The position numbers and the translations under genes were made by a program. Positions 31,969 to 40,118 of a stretch of DNA of 45,707 bases are shown one piece after another (within the stretch, counting starts at the first letter, position 1; each line of letters opens with the position of its first letter). The notes under the pieces were generated by a model. It saw only the letters and a list, made by a program, of their open reading frames with translations, did no database searches and was not told where the DNA came from. Origin of the DNA: UMGS1696 sp045643285 (GTDB lineage Bacteria; Bacillota; Clostridia; Oscillospirales; CAG-272); contig JAZUKN010000059.1 of NCBI GenBank assembly GCA_045643285.1, forward strand, positions 1-45,707. The letters run 5' to 3'.

Positions 31969-33102
31969 ATGAACCTCTCAAAAAAGATCGCGGCTGTTCT
32001 GGCAGTGACAGCCATGCTGTTCTCGCTCGCGTCGTGCGCTATGTCGAACAGACCGGACCCGTCGGAGAGCGGTGACGTTCCGCAGCTAAAGCTCGCAGAA
32101 AAGGTCAACACCGTTGAGACGGGCGACGTTGCACCGAAAGAGACGAATAAAGCTCCGGCAGTCGAAGAAAAAACCGTGACAGTCGCACTGACAGGGGATA
32201 TAAAGCTCTCCGAAGCGATGATAAGCGACGCTCACGCACAGGCGGCTGAGGGCAAGGAGTATTCGTTCCTCCGTATGTACACGGGCGCGTACAGAACGCT
32301 GAATGGCGCCGACCTTGCAATCGGAATGTATTCGGCACTCGGTCAGCCGTACGGCACGGAAGCGGAATACGAGCCGCCTACAGAGCATATTGACGCGCTT
32401 TCCGCTCTCGGACTCGACGTTCTCGACATATCCGGCATGGGAAGCGATTACGCTTTGTTAAACGAGCGCAGTATCAAAGGGATCTCGTCATCCGAGAACA
32501 CCGACGCCGTTCGCACGGTCGAGGTCGGGCAAATGAAGCTGTCCTTTGTCGCGTGCGGATATGAAGATACGCTCGCGCAGTGCTATTCTTCCGATGATTT
32601 TTTGAAACTCATCGAAGACAGCGACGGTGAATGCGATTCACTCGTAGTTTTTGTCCACTGGGACAAGGATATGGGAAAAGATCAGAAGCGCGAAGCCGTT
32701 ATGCCGCTTATTGAAGCAGGCGCGGACGTTGTAGTCGGAGACGGCGAGACTGTAGAAGCGGTCGAGCGCGTGCCGTCCGACTCAAACGAAGCCGTTGTAT
32801 GCTATTCCCTCGGAAATCTTCTCTCGGACGCAAACGAAGCCGTAAATCTCGTCAGCGGTATCCTTACTTTGACTTATCCCGAAGACGGCGCGGCATTACC
32901 GGATGAGGTTGCCGTAGTTCCGACGTTCGTTCACTATTCCGTTCACGAAGACGGCACGAGAGGCGATTATTCCGTCTACCGAGTCGAGGACTACACCGCA
33001 GAGCTTGCTCATTCCCATTCCTGCGAGGTCGATCCCGACGGACTCACGGGATATGTGAGATCAGTCTTTGCTTCCGGACTTCTTCCGGACGCACTGAAGT
33101 AA
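31969..33102 (+). CDS. CapA-like (poly-gamma-glutamate synthesis type) lipoprotein, degenerate
   Basis: 377 residues. Lipoprotein signal (MLFSLASC, Cys at about 24), linker, then a CapA/calcineurin-like fold: VTVALTGDIKLSEAM, LNGADLAIGMYSALGQ, LSALGLDVLDISGMGSDYAL, SLVVFVHWDKDMGKDQKREA, ADVVVGDGETVEAVERVPSD and VVCYSLGNLLSDA. The fold order is that of CapA, but the usual NNHxxD, HWGxE and GHHPH residues are replaced by GMGSDY, HWDKD and GDGETV, so metal binding is probably lost. ATG 31969 follows AAGGTG. It probably has a binding or structural role at the cell surface. Confidence 0.75.
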   Translation: MNLSKKIAAVLAVTAMLFSLASCAMSNRPDPSESGDVPQLKLAEKVNTVETGDVAPKETNKAPAVEEKTVTVALTGDIKLSEAMISDAHAQAAEGKEYSFLRMYTGAYRTLNGADLAIGMYSALGQPYGTEAEYEPPTEHIDALSALGLDVLDISGMGSDYALLNERSIKGISSSENTDAVRTVEVGQMKLSFVACGYEDTLAQCYSSDDFLKLIEDSDGECDSLVVFVHWDKDMGKDQKREAVMPLIEAGADVVVGDGETVEAVERVPSDSNEAVVCYSLGNLLSDANEAVNLVSGILTLTYPEDGAALPDEVAVVPTFVHYSVHEDGTRGDYSVYRVEDYTAELAHSHSCEVDPDGLTGYVRSVFASGLLPDALK

Positions 33103-33124
33103 AAAATAACGAAAGAAAAACGAT

Positions 33125-33952
33125 ATGAAAAAAAGAGTATTAAGTCTCGCGCTCGCGGCGGCCATGTGCCTTTTCGCTTTCGTTTCATGCAATAAAAAAG
33201 AAGCGCAGGAGGACAAAAAAAGCCCGCATGAGGAGAGCATTCCCGCGTCGTTTTCCGCAAATGCGGGAGTAGAGCGTGAATCCGCCTCAAAATACAATCC
33301 CACGAAAATCGACCAGCGGGACAAAACGGGATATACTGTCTGTGTTGACCCCGGTCACGGATTCTATGACGGCGGATGCGGAGAGGGATTCTATTCCGAC
33401 GGAACTCTTGAGAAAGACATCACAATGGCAATCGCAACAAAGCTCACAGAGCGGCTGTCTCTTCTCGGATACAACGTCATCCAGACGCACGACGGCGTGA
33501 ACGAACCGGCACAAGACACGAATATGAATCATATCTTCTCGGCGTCAGAGCGCGTTATTTACGCAAACTCGCTTGATATAGATTATCTTGTTTCCGTTCA
33601 TGTCAATGCGCTTGACAGCGACACAAGCGTGAAAGGAATGCACATCTACTATCAGCAGAGCAGTGTGAAGCAGAACACCTGGGGTTCGGCGGCGTGCGAT
33701 TCTATAGCAAAATCAATAGTCGAAGAGGTCCCGGGAGCGAAAAAGCCGATTATTAAGGACGGCACCGACCCGAACACCTCGTTTGCGCTCACCCGTGACG
33801 TAATAGCCGCGTCGTCGCTCATCGAAGTCGGCTTTGTGACGAACGAAGAGGACGCCGAAAATATGATAGATCCCGACTGGCAGCAGGTCGTTGCAAACGC
33901 GATCGCCGACGGTATCGACAACTTCTTCAAAGGACTCGCTGAACAGAAATGA
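33125..33952 (+). CDS. N-acetylmuramoyl-L-alanine amidase (Amidase_3), lipid-anchored
   Basis: 275 residues. Lipobox FAFVSC (Cys about 22), a linker of about 50 residues, then a zinc amidase domain: VCVDPGHGFYDGG (first His), TLEKDITMAIATKLTERLSL with the metal-binding Glu, DYLVSVHVNALD (second His) and SLIEVGFVTNEEDAENM (catalytic Glu). It cleaves the MurNAc-L-Ala bond of peptidoglycan outside the membrane. No separate wall-binding domain. Its stop overlaps the transporter start by four bases. Confidence 0.9.
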   Translation: MKKRVLSLALAAAMCLFAFVSCNKKEAQEDKKSPHEESIPASFSANAGVERESASKYNPTKIDQRDKTGYTVCVDPGHGFYDGGCGEGFYSDGTLEKDITMAIATKLTERLSLLGYNVIQTHDGVNEPAQDTNMNHIFSASERVIYANSLDIDYLVSVHVNALDSDTSVKGMHIYYQQSSVKQNTWGSAACDSIAKSIVEEVPGAKKPIIKDGTDPNTSFALTRDVIAASSLIEVGFVTNEEDAENMIDPDWQQVVANAIADGIDNFFKGLAEQK

Positions 33953-34908
33953 TATCGAATCTTCTCTACAGCGTCAACGCAGTTCTGCCGATCATCATAC
34001 TTGTCCTGCTCGGCGCACTGCTCAAAAAATGGTGCAAGCTGTCGGACGCTTTCTGCGACAACGCCGACTGGCTTGTTTTCAAGGTCGCACTTCCTATACT
34101 CCTTTTTAACGAAGTCTCGTCCTGCTCGCTCGAAGAAAACGCAGACGCGCGGCTCATCCTGTTTCTTGTCATAGCGGTGACGGCGTCGTTTATCGTCGTG
34201 TCACTGCTGACTGTCCTCTTTATGAAGGACAAACCGAAGCGCGGCGCGTTCATTCAGGGGATATGCCGCTCGAATTTCGCTATCCTCGGAGTACCGCTTG
34301 CCATGAATATGTTCGGGGAGAGCGGCGGAAAAGCTATCGCTATCGTGATGCCGTTTGTCATACTGATGTTCAACGCATATTCCGTCGTTATCCTGTCCGT
34401 GTTCACGACGAACAGCGAAACACGGCTTGACGGCAAAGCGCTTCTCGGAATACTCAAAAACGTTGTCACGAATCCGCTTATCATCGCCGTACTGCTCGGC
34501 GTGCCGTTTATGGTGTGGAGTATTCCGCTTCCGACAGTTGCGACAAAGACGCTCGGTTACCTCGGAAACCTCACGACTCCGCTCGCACTTCTCTCTCTCG
34601 GTGCGAATTTCAAGAAAGAGAGCCTTAAAGGTCGTGCGAAGTACGCCGTTATAGCCGCGCTTCTTAAAACCGTGGCGTCTCCGCTCGTTGCAGTTACAGC
34701 CGCGGCACTTGTCGGACTTCGCGGACCGTCGCTCGGAGTGGTGCTTATATGTTTCGGCGCACCGACTGCCGTTTCAAGCTACATAATGGCGAAGAAAATG
34801 GACAACGACCACGAGCTTGCCGCAGAGATACTCATTCTTTCAACGATGCTCTGCGCGCTGACAGTGTTCATCGGCATATTTATACTGAAAACCCTCGCTC
34901 TCATATAG
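33949..34908 (+). CDS. AEC family transporter
   Basis: 319 residues, ten hydrophobic spans in two repeats of five. The auxin-efflux-carrier family pattern is visible: ILVLLGALLKKWCKLSDAFC, LPILLFNEV, CRSNFAILGVPLAMNMFGES, LGNLTTPLALLSLGANF and VLICFGAPTAVSSYIMAKKM. Bacterial members export or import organic acids such as malate. Overlap with the amidase gene and position in the rhamnose unit suggest export of a fermentation product or uptake of a related acid; this is inference. Confidence 0.85.
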   Translation: MISNLLYSVNAVLPIIILVLLGALLKKWCKLSDAFCDNADWLVFKVALPILLFNEVSSCSLEENADARLILFLVIAVTASFIVVSLLTVLFMKDKPKRGAFIQGICRSNFAILGVPLAMNMFGESGGKAIAIVMPFVILMFNAYSVVILSVFTTNSETRLDGKALLGILKNVVTNPLIIAVLLGVPFMVWSIPLPTVATKTLGYLGNLTTPLALLSLGANFKKESLKGRAKYAVIAALLKTVASPLVAVTAAALVGLRGPSLGVVLICFGAPTAVSSYIMAKKMDNDHELAAEILILSTMLCALTVFIGIFILKTLALI

Positions 34909-34950
34909 AGTGAAGAAAATAAAAAAATATTTCAGATTGGAGATAAAACC

Positions 34951-35991
34951 ATGATCAACCTCGAAAAAGAAATCAGAGAACAGCCCGAAGCCCTCGCGCG
35001 CGTCATCGACCTCAACCTCCCCACGATCCGCGAGATAGTTGAGAACGCAAAAGAACGCGCCGTTCGCCATATCTACTTTGCGGCTCGCGGAACGTCCGAC
35101 CACGCCTGCGTATACGCACAGTACCTCTTCGGCATCTTCGCAGGAATCCCCTGCACGCTCGGCACACCGTCCGTTTTCACAAAGTACGGCGCACACGTCG
35201 ATCTCTCCGACTGCCTCGTTGTAGGCGTTTCCCAGTCCGGTAAGGCTGAAGACGTTCTCGCAGTTCTCGCATCCGCAAAGGAAGACGGCGCGACTACCGT
35301 TTCCGTAACGAACAACGAAGAATCCCCCATGGCAAAAGCCGCCGATTATCACCTCTTCTGCGCGTGCGGATTTGAAGCGTCCATCGCCGCAACAAAGACA
35401 TTCACGACGCAAATGGCTATCTTCGGCACAATGGCTGCCGTATGGGCAGAAAACGACGCACTTCTCGCAGAGCTGAAGAACGTTCACACCGCGGCTCAGT
35501 CACTTCTCGACACAAAGTTCGACGACATCATGAAGTTTGCAGATAAATATCAGAACATCCCGGGCGCTATCCTTCTCGGACGCGGCGTTTCGTACTGCAT
35601 CGCACTTGAGGGCGCACTCAAGATGCTTGAGACGAACAAGCTGAAGATGAAAGGCTACCCGACCTCCGACTTCCACCACGGTCCTATCGCACAGGTAAAG
35701 CCGGGCGATCTCGTATTCGTTATCGCGCCGACAGGCAAGACAGGCGACGACTCCGCAGAGATCTGCCGCAAGCTCCTCGCAGTCGACGCAGACGTCGTAG
35801 TCCTCACAGACGACGCGAAGAACGCACCGGAAGGCACAACGCCGTTCGTTCTCCCCTGCACCGGAAGCGAATTCACGTTCCCCTATGTTGCCGCTATGTT
35901 CTTCCAGCTCACCGCTTGCTGCATGACGCTCGTTCGCGGCATCGATCCCGATAAAGCCGGCGTTATCAACAAGATCACAATTACAAAATAA
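34951..35991 (+). CDS. SIS-domain sugar isomerase/deaminase (GlmS C-terminal-like)
   Basis: 346 residues with two SIS domains but no glutaminase domain. Motifs: IYFAARGTSDHACVYAQYLF, VGVSQSGKAEDVLAVLASAK, ATKTFTTQMAIFG, LGRGVSYCIALEGALKMLET and the GlmS-like YPTSDFHHGPIAQVKPGD. Lack of the N-terminal Cys amidotransferase domain points to the NagB-II/GlmD-type glucosamine-6-phosphate deaminase group or FrlB/AgaS-like isomerases. GGAG precedes ATG. It is last gene of the operon, before a strong terminator. Confidence 0.8.
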   Translation: MINLEKEIREQPEALARVIDLNLPTIREIVENAKERAVRHIYFAARGTSDHACVYAQYLFGIFAGIPCTLGTPSVFTKYGAHVDLSDCLVVGVSQSGKAEDVLAVLASAKEDGATTVSVTNNEESPMAKAADYHLFCACGFEASIAATKTFTTQMAIFGTMAAVWAENDALLAELKNVHTAAQSLLDTKFDDIMKFADKYQNIPGAILLGRGVSYCIALEGALKMLETNKLKMKGYPTSDFHHGPIAQVKPGDLVFVIAPTGKTGDDSAEICRKLLAVDADVVVLTDDAKNAPEGTTPFVLPCTGSEFTFPYVAAMFFQLTACCMTLVRGIDPDKAGVINKITITK

Positions 35992-36006
35992 GATAAAGAC
36001 AAACAG

Positions 36007-36035
36007 AAAAGGCTGATTTTAAGTCAGCCTTTTTT
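36007..36035. terminator. Bidirectional terminator between SIS gene and pncC
   Basis: AAAAGGCTGA-TTTTAAG-TCAGCCTTTTTT. The stop codon of the convergent pncC gene (36019-36021) lies in its loop, so its last codons form one arm. Confidence 0.9.
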
Positions 36036-36540
36036 GTTGTTGTATAGCTTCTCTTGCCATTGTCAGCGCACGCTCGACGGTCAGCCGCCTTATCTCGCCG
36101 CGCTCTGCCGAATTGGGAAAGTGAACGGTCTCCGTAACAGTGCCGCGTTCTGTTGATACGCCTAAGCACACCGTTCCGACGGGCTTTTCGGCAGTGCCGC
36201 CGCCGGGACCTGCTATCCCCGTGACAGATACTGTGGCGGACGCACCCGTGAGCCGTCGCGCACCGTCCGCCATATAGCGCGCACATTCCTCAGATACCGC
36301 GCCGACTGACGCGAGCACCGATTCCGGCACGCCGAGGACGTTTACCTTGACTTCGTTCGCGTATGATACGATGCCGCCGAGAAGCACGTCCGAAACTCCG
36401 GCGTAGTCGCCCATTTTTGCCGCTATCATTCCGGCAGTACAGCTTTCCGCCGTCGCAAAGGTCATTTTCTTTTCACGCAGTACGTCGATCAGCGCGCGCG
36501 CCGCAACGTCTGTGCGTTTGTCAAGCTCGGTGTAGTCCAT
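36019..36540 (-). CDS. pncC: Nicotinamide-nucleotide amidase (CinA C-terminal domain)
   Basis: 173 residues, a stand-alone CinA C-terminal domain. Signature segments are FATAESCTAGMIAAKMGDYA (catalytic Ser in AES), LLGGIVSYANEVKVNVLGVP, VGAVSEECARYMADGA, TVSVTGIAGPGGGTAEKPVG and RLTVERALTMAREAI. It deamidates NMN to nicotinate mononucleotide, recycling the pyridine ring; pncB is 4.5 kb away. ATG at 36540 follows AGGAGG. The last codons (QQKRLT) overlap the terminator arm. Confidence 0.92.
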   Translation of the reverse strand: MDYTELDKRTDVAARALIDVLREKKMTFATAESCTAGMIAAKMGDYAGVSDVLLGGIVSYANEVKVNVLGVPESVLASVGAVSEECARYMADGARRLTGASATVSVTGIAGPGGGTAEKPVGTVCLGVSTERGTVTETVHFPNSAERGEIRRLTVERALTMAREAIQQQKRLT

Positions 36541-36570
36541 AGTGTCCTCCTGTGGTTTTATGACAAAATA

Positions 36571-36599
36571 ATTATACTCTGTTCCCACCGCCGCGTCAA
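36571..36599 (-). promoter_or_regulatory. Promoter of pncC
   Basis: On the minus strand TTGACG (36599-36594), 17 bases, TATAAT (36576-36571), about 30 bases before the start at 36540. Confidence 0.75.
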
Positions 36600-36608
36600 G
36601 ATAATGCG

Positions 36609-36637
36609 TTGACAAAACGGCGGCAAAATGGTACAAT
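36609..36637 (+). promoter_or_regulatory. Promoter of the alpha-mannosidase gene
   Basis: TTGACA (36609-36614), 17 bases, TACAAT (36632-36637). It lies back-to-back with the pncC promoter, with 9 bases between their -35 boxes. Confidence 0.8.
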
Positions 36638-36672
36638 AAACGTCGGAATACGACCGAAAGAGGTTTTACGTA

Positions 36673-39087
36673 ATGAAAGAGATCCACCTTATAGCGAACG
36701 CGCATATCGACCCGGTCTGGCAGTGGGAATGGAACGAGGGAATCGCCGCCGCACTGGCAACATTCCGCTCCGCCGCCGATCTTGCGGACGAATTCGACTA
36801 CGTTTTCTGCCACAACGAAGCGTCGCTTTATAAATATATCGAAAAATACTCGCCTACTCTTTTTGAGCGCATCAAAAAGCTCGTCCGTGCGGGAAAATGG
36901 AAGATAATGGGCGGCTGGTACCTCCAGCCCGACTGCAATATGCCCTCCGGAGAGTCGTTCGTCCGCCAGATCATGATGGGCAGACGGTATTTTACGGAAA
37001 AATTCGGCACTTTCCCGACGACCGGCATAAACGTCGACTCGTTCGGGCATTCGTTCGGTCTTCCGCAGATCATGAAAAAATGCGGACAGGACGCATATAT
37101 AACAGGACGGTGCGGACTTGACGAATATACTCCCGGCTCGCAGTTTTTGTGGGAAAGTCTCGACGGAACGAGCGTCAAGATCAACACTGTATGGCACGGA
37201 TACGCAACGGGACGCACGGGAGTCACCGACAAGATAAAGTATCTCAACGAATTCTTCACGGAAGAGGACGCGATCTGCATTCTGTGGGGAGTCGGCAATC
37301 ACGGCGGCGGTCCGTCGAGACAGAATCTTCAAGAGATACAGGCACTCATCGACGAGGGAACGCTCAATGTGATCCACTCCGATCCCGATACGTTTTTCGC
37401 GCGGCTCGATCCGAAGAAGGTGCTTTCGCGCAGTCTTCGTACCGTTATGCCGGGGTGCTACACTACTATGTCGAAGCTGAAACAACGGCACGCCGCTCTT
37501 GAATCCGCACTTATGACTACCGAAAAGATCTGTTCCGTCGCCGCACTTCGCGGACTTATGGAATACCCCGAAAAAGAGCTTGACAATGCGTGCAAAGACT
37601 TACTGAAAATCGAGTTCCACGACTCACTTCCGGGTACGGTGATCGAGTCGGCATACGAACAGTCGATGAGGTTAGCCGATCATGGGCTTGCAATTCTCGA
37701 AGCGGCACGGGACGAGGCGTTCTTCGCGCTCGCATCACAGTTCAAAAAAGCGGACGCAGGAGAATACCCCGTGCTTGTGTTCAATCCGCATCCTTACGAA
37801 TGGGAAACGGAGATAACCGTCGAATTTTCGCTTGCCGATGCAAACGACACGGACATTGTTTCGCACATGAGAATATACGACGAAGAGGGGAATACGCTCG
37901 TCGGTCAGCTCACAAAGGAAGCATCGAATCTTTCAATGGACTGGCGAAAAAAACTCGTTTTCCGCGGAAAGCTGAAGCCGCTCGGCATGACGAGATTCTC
38001 AGTCTATACCGATTTTCTCCCGAAAGACGCAGAGCCTGCGCTTGACGGCAATGTTACCGTGGACGCAGGGAAGCTTCAAGTTGAGATCGACGCGGAAACG
38101 GGGCTTATGAAGTCGTATAAGGTCGACGGACGCGAATATCTCGCGCGCGAGGCGTTCTGTCCCGTTATGTTCGAGGACACGGCAGACCCGTGGGGAATGG
38201 CTCCCGAACAGCTCAAGGGAATGGGCAAAGATCCGACGCGCTTTACGCTGATGAAGAAGCCGGACGGCATTTTCGCCGGTATGAAGCCGGTACAGCTCAT
38301 CGAAGACGGACCGATCTACACCGGAGTTGAGGCGTTCTTCGAGTGCGGACAGACGAAGGCAAGAGTTGAATACGATATTTACAAGAAAGACGCCTATGTG
38401 GACGTAAAGGTCGACGTTTTCTCGGCTGAGATCGACAAGATGATCAAGCTCGAAGTGCCTTATGCGGCAGACGGGCTGTATATCGGGCAGATCGCCTACG
38501 GTACGGAAAAGCTGAACATGGACGGACGTGAGGACGTCGCGCAGAGATTCACGGCGATAGAAAAAGACGGACACGCCTTCGCGCTTATCAACAAAGGCAC
38601 GCACGGCTCGTCGGTAAAGGACGGCGTGATATGGCTCTCGCTTATCCGCAACGCCGCGTACTGCGCTCATCCGCTCGGTGACGACAAACCGCTTCTCCGT
38701 CCGGGCAGATACATCAGACGCATAGACATGGGCGAAACGTCGTTCTCGTTCCGTATGTGCGCCGCAAAGACGGACGAGCTTGAGAGAATGGCGACGGAAT
38801 TCAACGAGCCGCCGTTTGCGCTCAATGTTTTCCCGATCGAGAGTGAAATAAAAGCTCCCGAATGCGGAATAATAGTATCGGACAAAAACGTCGTTCTTGT
38901 GACGGCGAAAAAGCGTTACGGCGCGGATTCATACATACTGCGTCTGTTCAACAACTCCGCCGACGGAAAAGACGTTACCGTAAAAGTCGGGGACAGTGAG
39001 ATCGCGCTGTCGTTCGGCAGATACGAAGTGAAGACCGTCGAATATAAGGACGGCAGACTCACAGAACAGTATATGATGCTTATATAA
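36673..39087 (+). CDS. Glycoside hydrolase family 38 alpha-mannosidase
   Basis: 804 residues. The N-terminal catalytic barrel has zinc ligands in NAHIDPVWQW (His11, Asp13) and the nucleophile block INVDSFGHSFGLPQIMKKCG (Asp122). Further metal contact comes from the EFHDSLPGTVIESAY segment (His at about 315). The beta-sandwich C-terminal half (EYLAREAFCPVMFEDTADPW; DVKVDVFSAEIDKMIKLEVP) is typical of GH38. No signal peptide, so it trims mannosyl glycans or oligosaccharides in the cytoplasm after import. GAAAGAGG lies before ATG. Confidence 0.93.
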   Translation: MKEIHLIANAHIDPVWQWEWNEGIAAALATFRSAADLADEFDYVFCHNEASLYKYIEKYSPTLFERIKKLVRAGKWKIMGGWYLQPDCNMPSGESFVRQIMMGRRYFTEKFGTFPTTGINVDSFGHSFGLPQIMKKCGQDAYITGRCGLDEYTPGSQFLWESLDGTSVKINTVWHGYATGRTGVTDKIKYLNEFFTEEDAICILWGVGNHGGGPSRQNLQEIQALIDEGTLNVIHSDPDTFFARLDPKKVLSRSLRTVMPGCYTTMSKLKQRHAALESALMTTEKICSVAALRGLMEYPEKELDNACKDLLKIEFHDSLPGTVIESAYEQSMRLADHGLAILEAARDEAFFALASQFKKADAGEYPVLVFNPHPYEWETEITVEFSLADANDTDIVSHMRIYDEEGNTLVGQLTKEASNLSMDWRKKLVFRGKLKPLGMTRFSVYTDFLPKDAEPALDGNVTVDAGKLQVEIDAETGLMKSYKVDGREYLAREAFCPVMFEDTADPWGMAPEQLKGMGKDPTRFTLMKKPDGIFAGMKPVQLIEDGPIYTGVEAFFECGQTKARVEYDIYKKDAYVDVKVDVFSAEIDKMIKLEVPYAADGLYIGQIAYGTEKLNMDGREDVAQRFTAIEKDGHAFALINKGTHGSSVKDGVIWLSLIRNAAYCAHPLGDDKPLLRPGRYIRRIDMGETSFSFRMCAAKTDELERMATEFNEPPFALNVFPIESEIKAPECGIIVSDKNVVLVTAKKRYGADSYILRLFNNSADGKDVTVKVGDSEIALSFGRYEVKTVEYKDGRLTEQYMMLI

Positions 39088-39099
39088 AGTAGAAACAAT

Positions 39100-40068
39100 A
39101 TGAAACAGATAAACGAAAGAACGATGACGGCTGTCACGGCGGCACTGCTTGCGCTGTGCATATGTGCGGCTGTCCTGCTCGGATTTGTCGGATATGGCAG
39201 AGAAGAGAATGAACAGACGGACGGCGGCTCGCATACAATAACAGAAGACGCGCCGCTCGACGGAGTCTTGTCTCCCGACGAATCGTTTGACGGAACGCCT
39301 GAGGAAACACCGGATGACGGAGAGAGCGGCGAAAATCGACCCGATGAGGTGGAAACAGTGCCAACACTGACGGATTTTCTGCGTGCCGCAATGGAGCCTG
39401 TCGGACAGTGCTTATATATTTACGGCGGCGGCTGGAACGAAGCGGACGACGGAGCCGGAATCGAAGCGATGACCAAAGGCGTCAGTCCGCGCTGGAAGGA
39501 ATTTTTCGACGCGCACGACGAGTGGTACAACTACGAAGACTATCTTTACAATATTCACGACGGACTTGACTGCACGGGACTGCTTGGCTATGCCGCATAT
39601 CAGGTGTTCGGGGACAGATATTCCGCCGGCGGATATGTTTTCACGTCCGGCACAGTCGGAGAGAACTATCTGAGGCTGTTCGGCGGCACGCTTACACCGG
39701 CTGACGAAACAGATATGCACCGCGCAGGGGATATTATGGTAATAAAAGGTCACGTCTGGCTGTCGTTCGGTGAATGTGCTGACGGAAGCGTGCTGATACT
39801 TCACTCATCTCCGCCGAATCCGACGTTCTCCGGTACTCCCGTACCCGGAAAGCAGAACGGACTGTCGGTTTCCCTTGCCGAACGTGCGATGGCGGCATAC
39901 GCGCCGGAAGCATACGCGCGGTATCCGCACAACTGCGTTAGGGACATGAGCTTTCTCACCGACTACGACCGCTACACATTCCCCGAATCCGTTCTTCCCG
40001 ACAAAGACGGACTGAGAGATATGACGGCTGACGAAGTTGTCGCATTTTTGCTCGGAATAAAAGAATAA
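39100..40068 (+). CDS. NlpC/P60-like papain-fold protein, membrane-anchored
   Basis: 322 residues. One N-terminal membrane helix (about 9-30; AVTAALLALCICAAVLLGFV), then an acidic, low-complexity linker (about 33-88; EDAPLDGVLSPDESFDG, EETPDDGESGENRPD). The C-terminal domain resembles NlpC/P60: GQCLYIYGGGWNEADDG, DCTGLLGYAAYQVF (Cys nucleophile after Asp) and GDIMVIKGHVWLSFGE (His). It follows the mannosidase by 12 bases, so the two are co-transcribed. Substrate probably a peptidoglycan stem peptide or a related amide; inference. Confidence 0.78.
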   Translation: MKQINERTMTAVTAALLALCICAAVLLGFVGYGREENEQTDGGSHTITEDAPLDGVLSPDESFDGTPEETPDDGESGENRPDEVETVPTLTDFLRAAMEPVGQCLYIYGGGWNEADDGAGIEAMTKGVSPRWKEFFDAHDEWYNYEDYLYNIHDGLDCTGLLGYAAYQVFGDRYSAGGYVFTSGTVGENYLRLFGGTLTPADETDMHRAGDIMVIKGHVWLSFGECADGSVLILHSSPPNPTFSGTPVPGKQNGLSVSLAERAMAAYAPEAYARYPHNCVRDMSFLTDYDRYTFPESVLPDKDGLRDMTADEVVAFLLGIKE

Positions 40069-40070
40069 AA

Positions 40071-40112
40071 CAAAGCTCTGTATATCTTTTCGGATGTACA
40101 AAGCTTTTTTGT
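40071..40112. terminator. Terminator between NlpC/P60-like and radical SAM genes
   Basis: AAAGCT-C-TGTA...TACA-AAGCTTTTTT around a TTTTCG loop; A/T runs on both sides fit convergent use. Confidence 0.7.
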
Positions 40113-40118
40113 GTTCGG

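Noticed and set aside
36541..37491. A long upstream extension of the pncC frame
   Set aside because: It crosses two promoters and antisense mannosidase sequence. The ATG at 36540 with AGGAGG begins the conserved domain.
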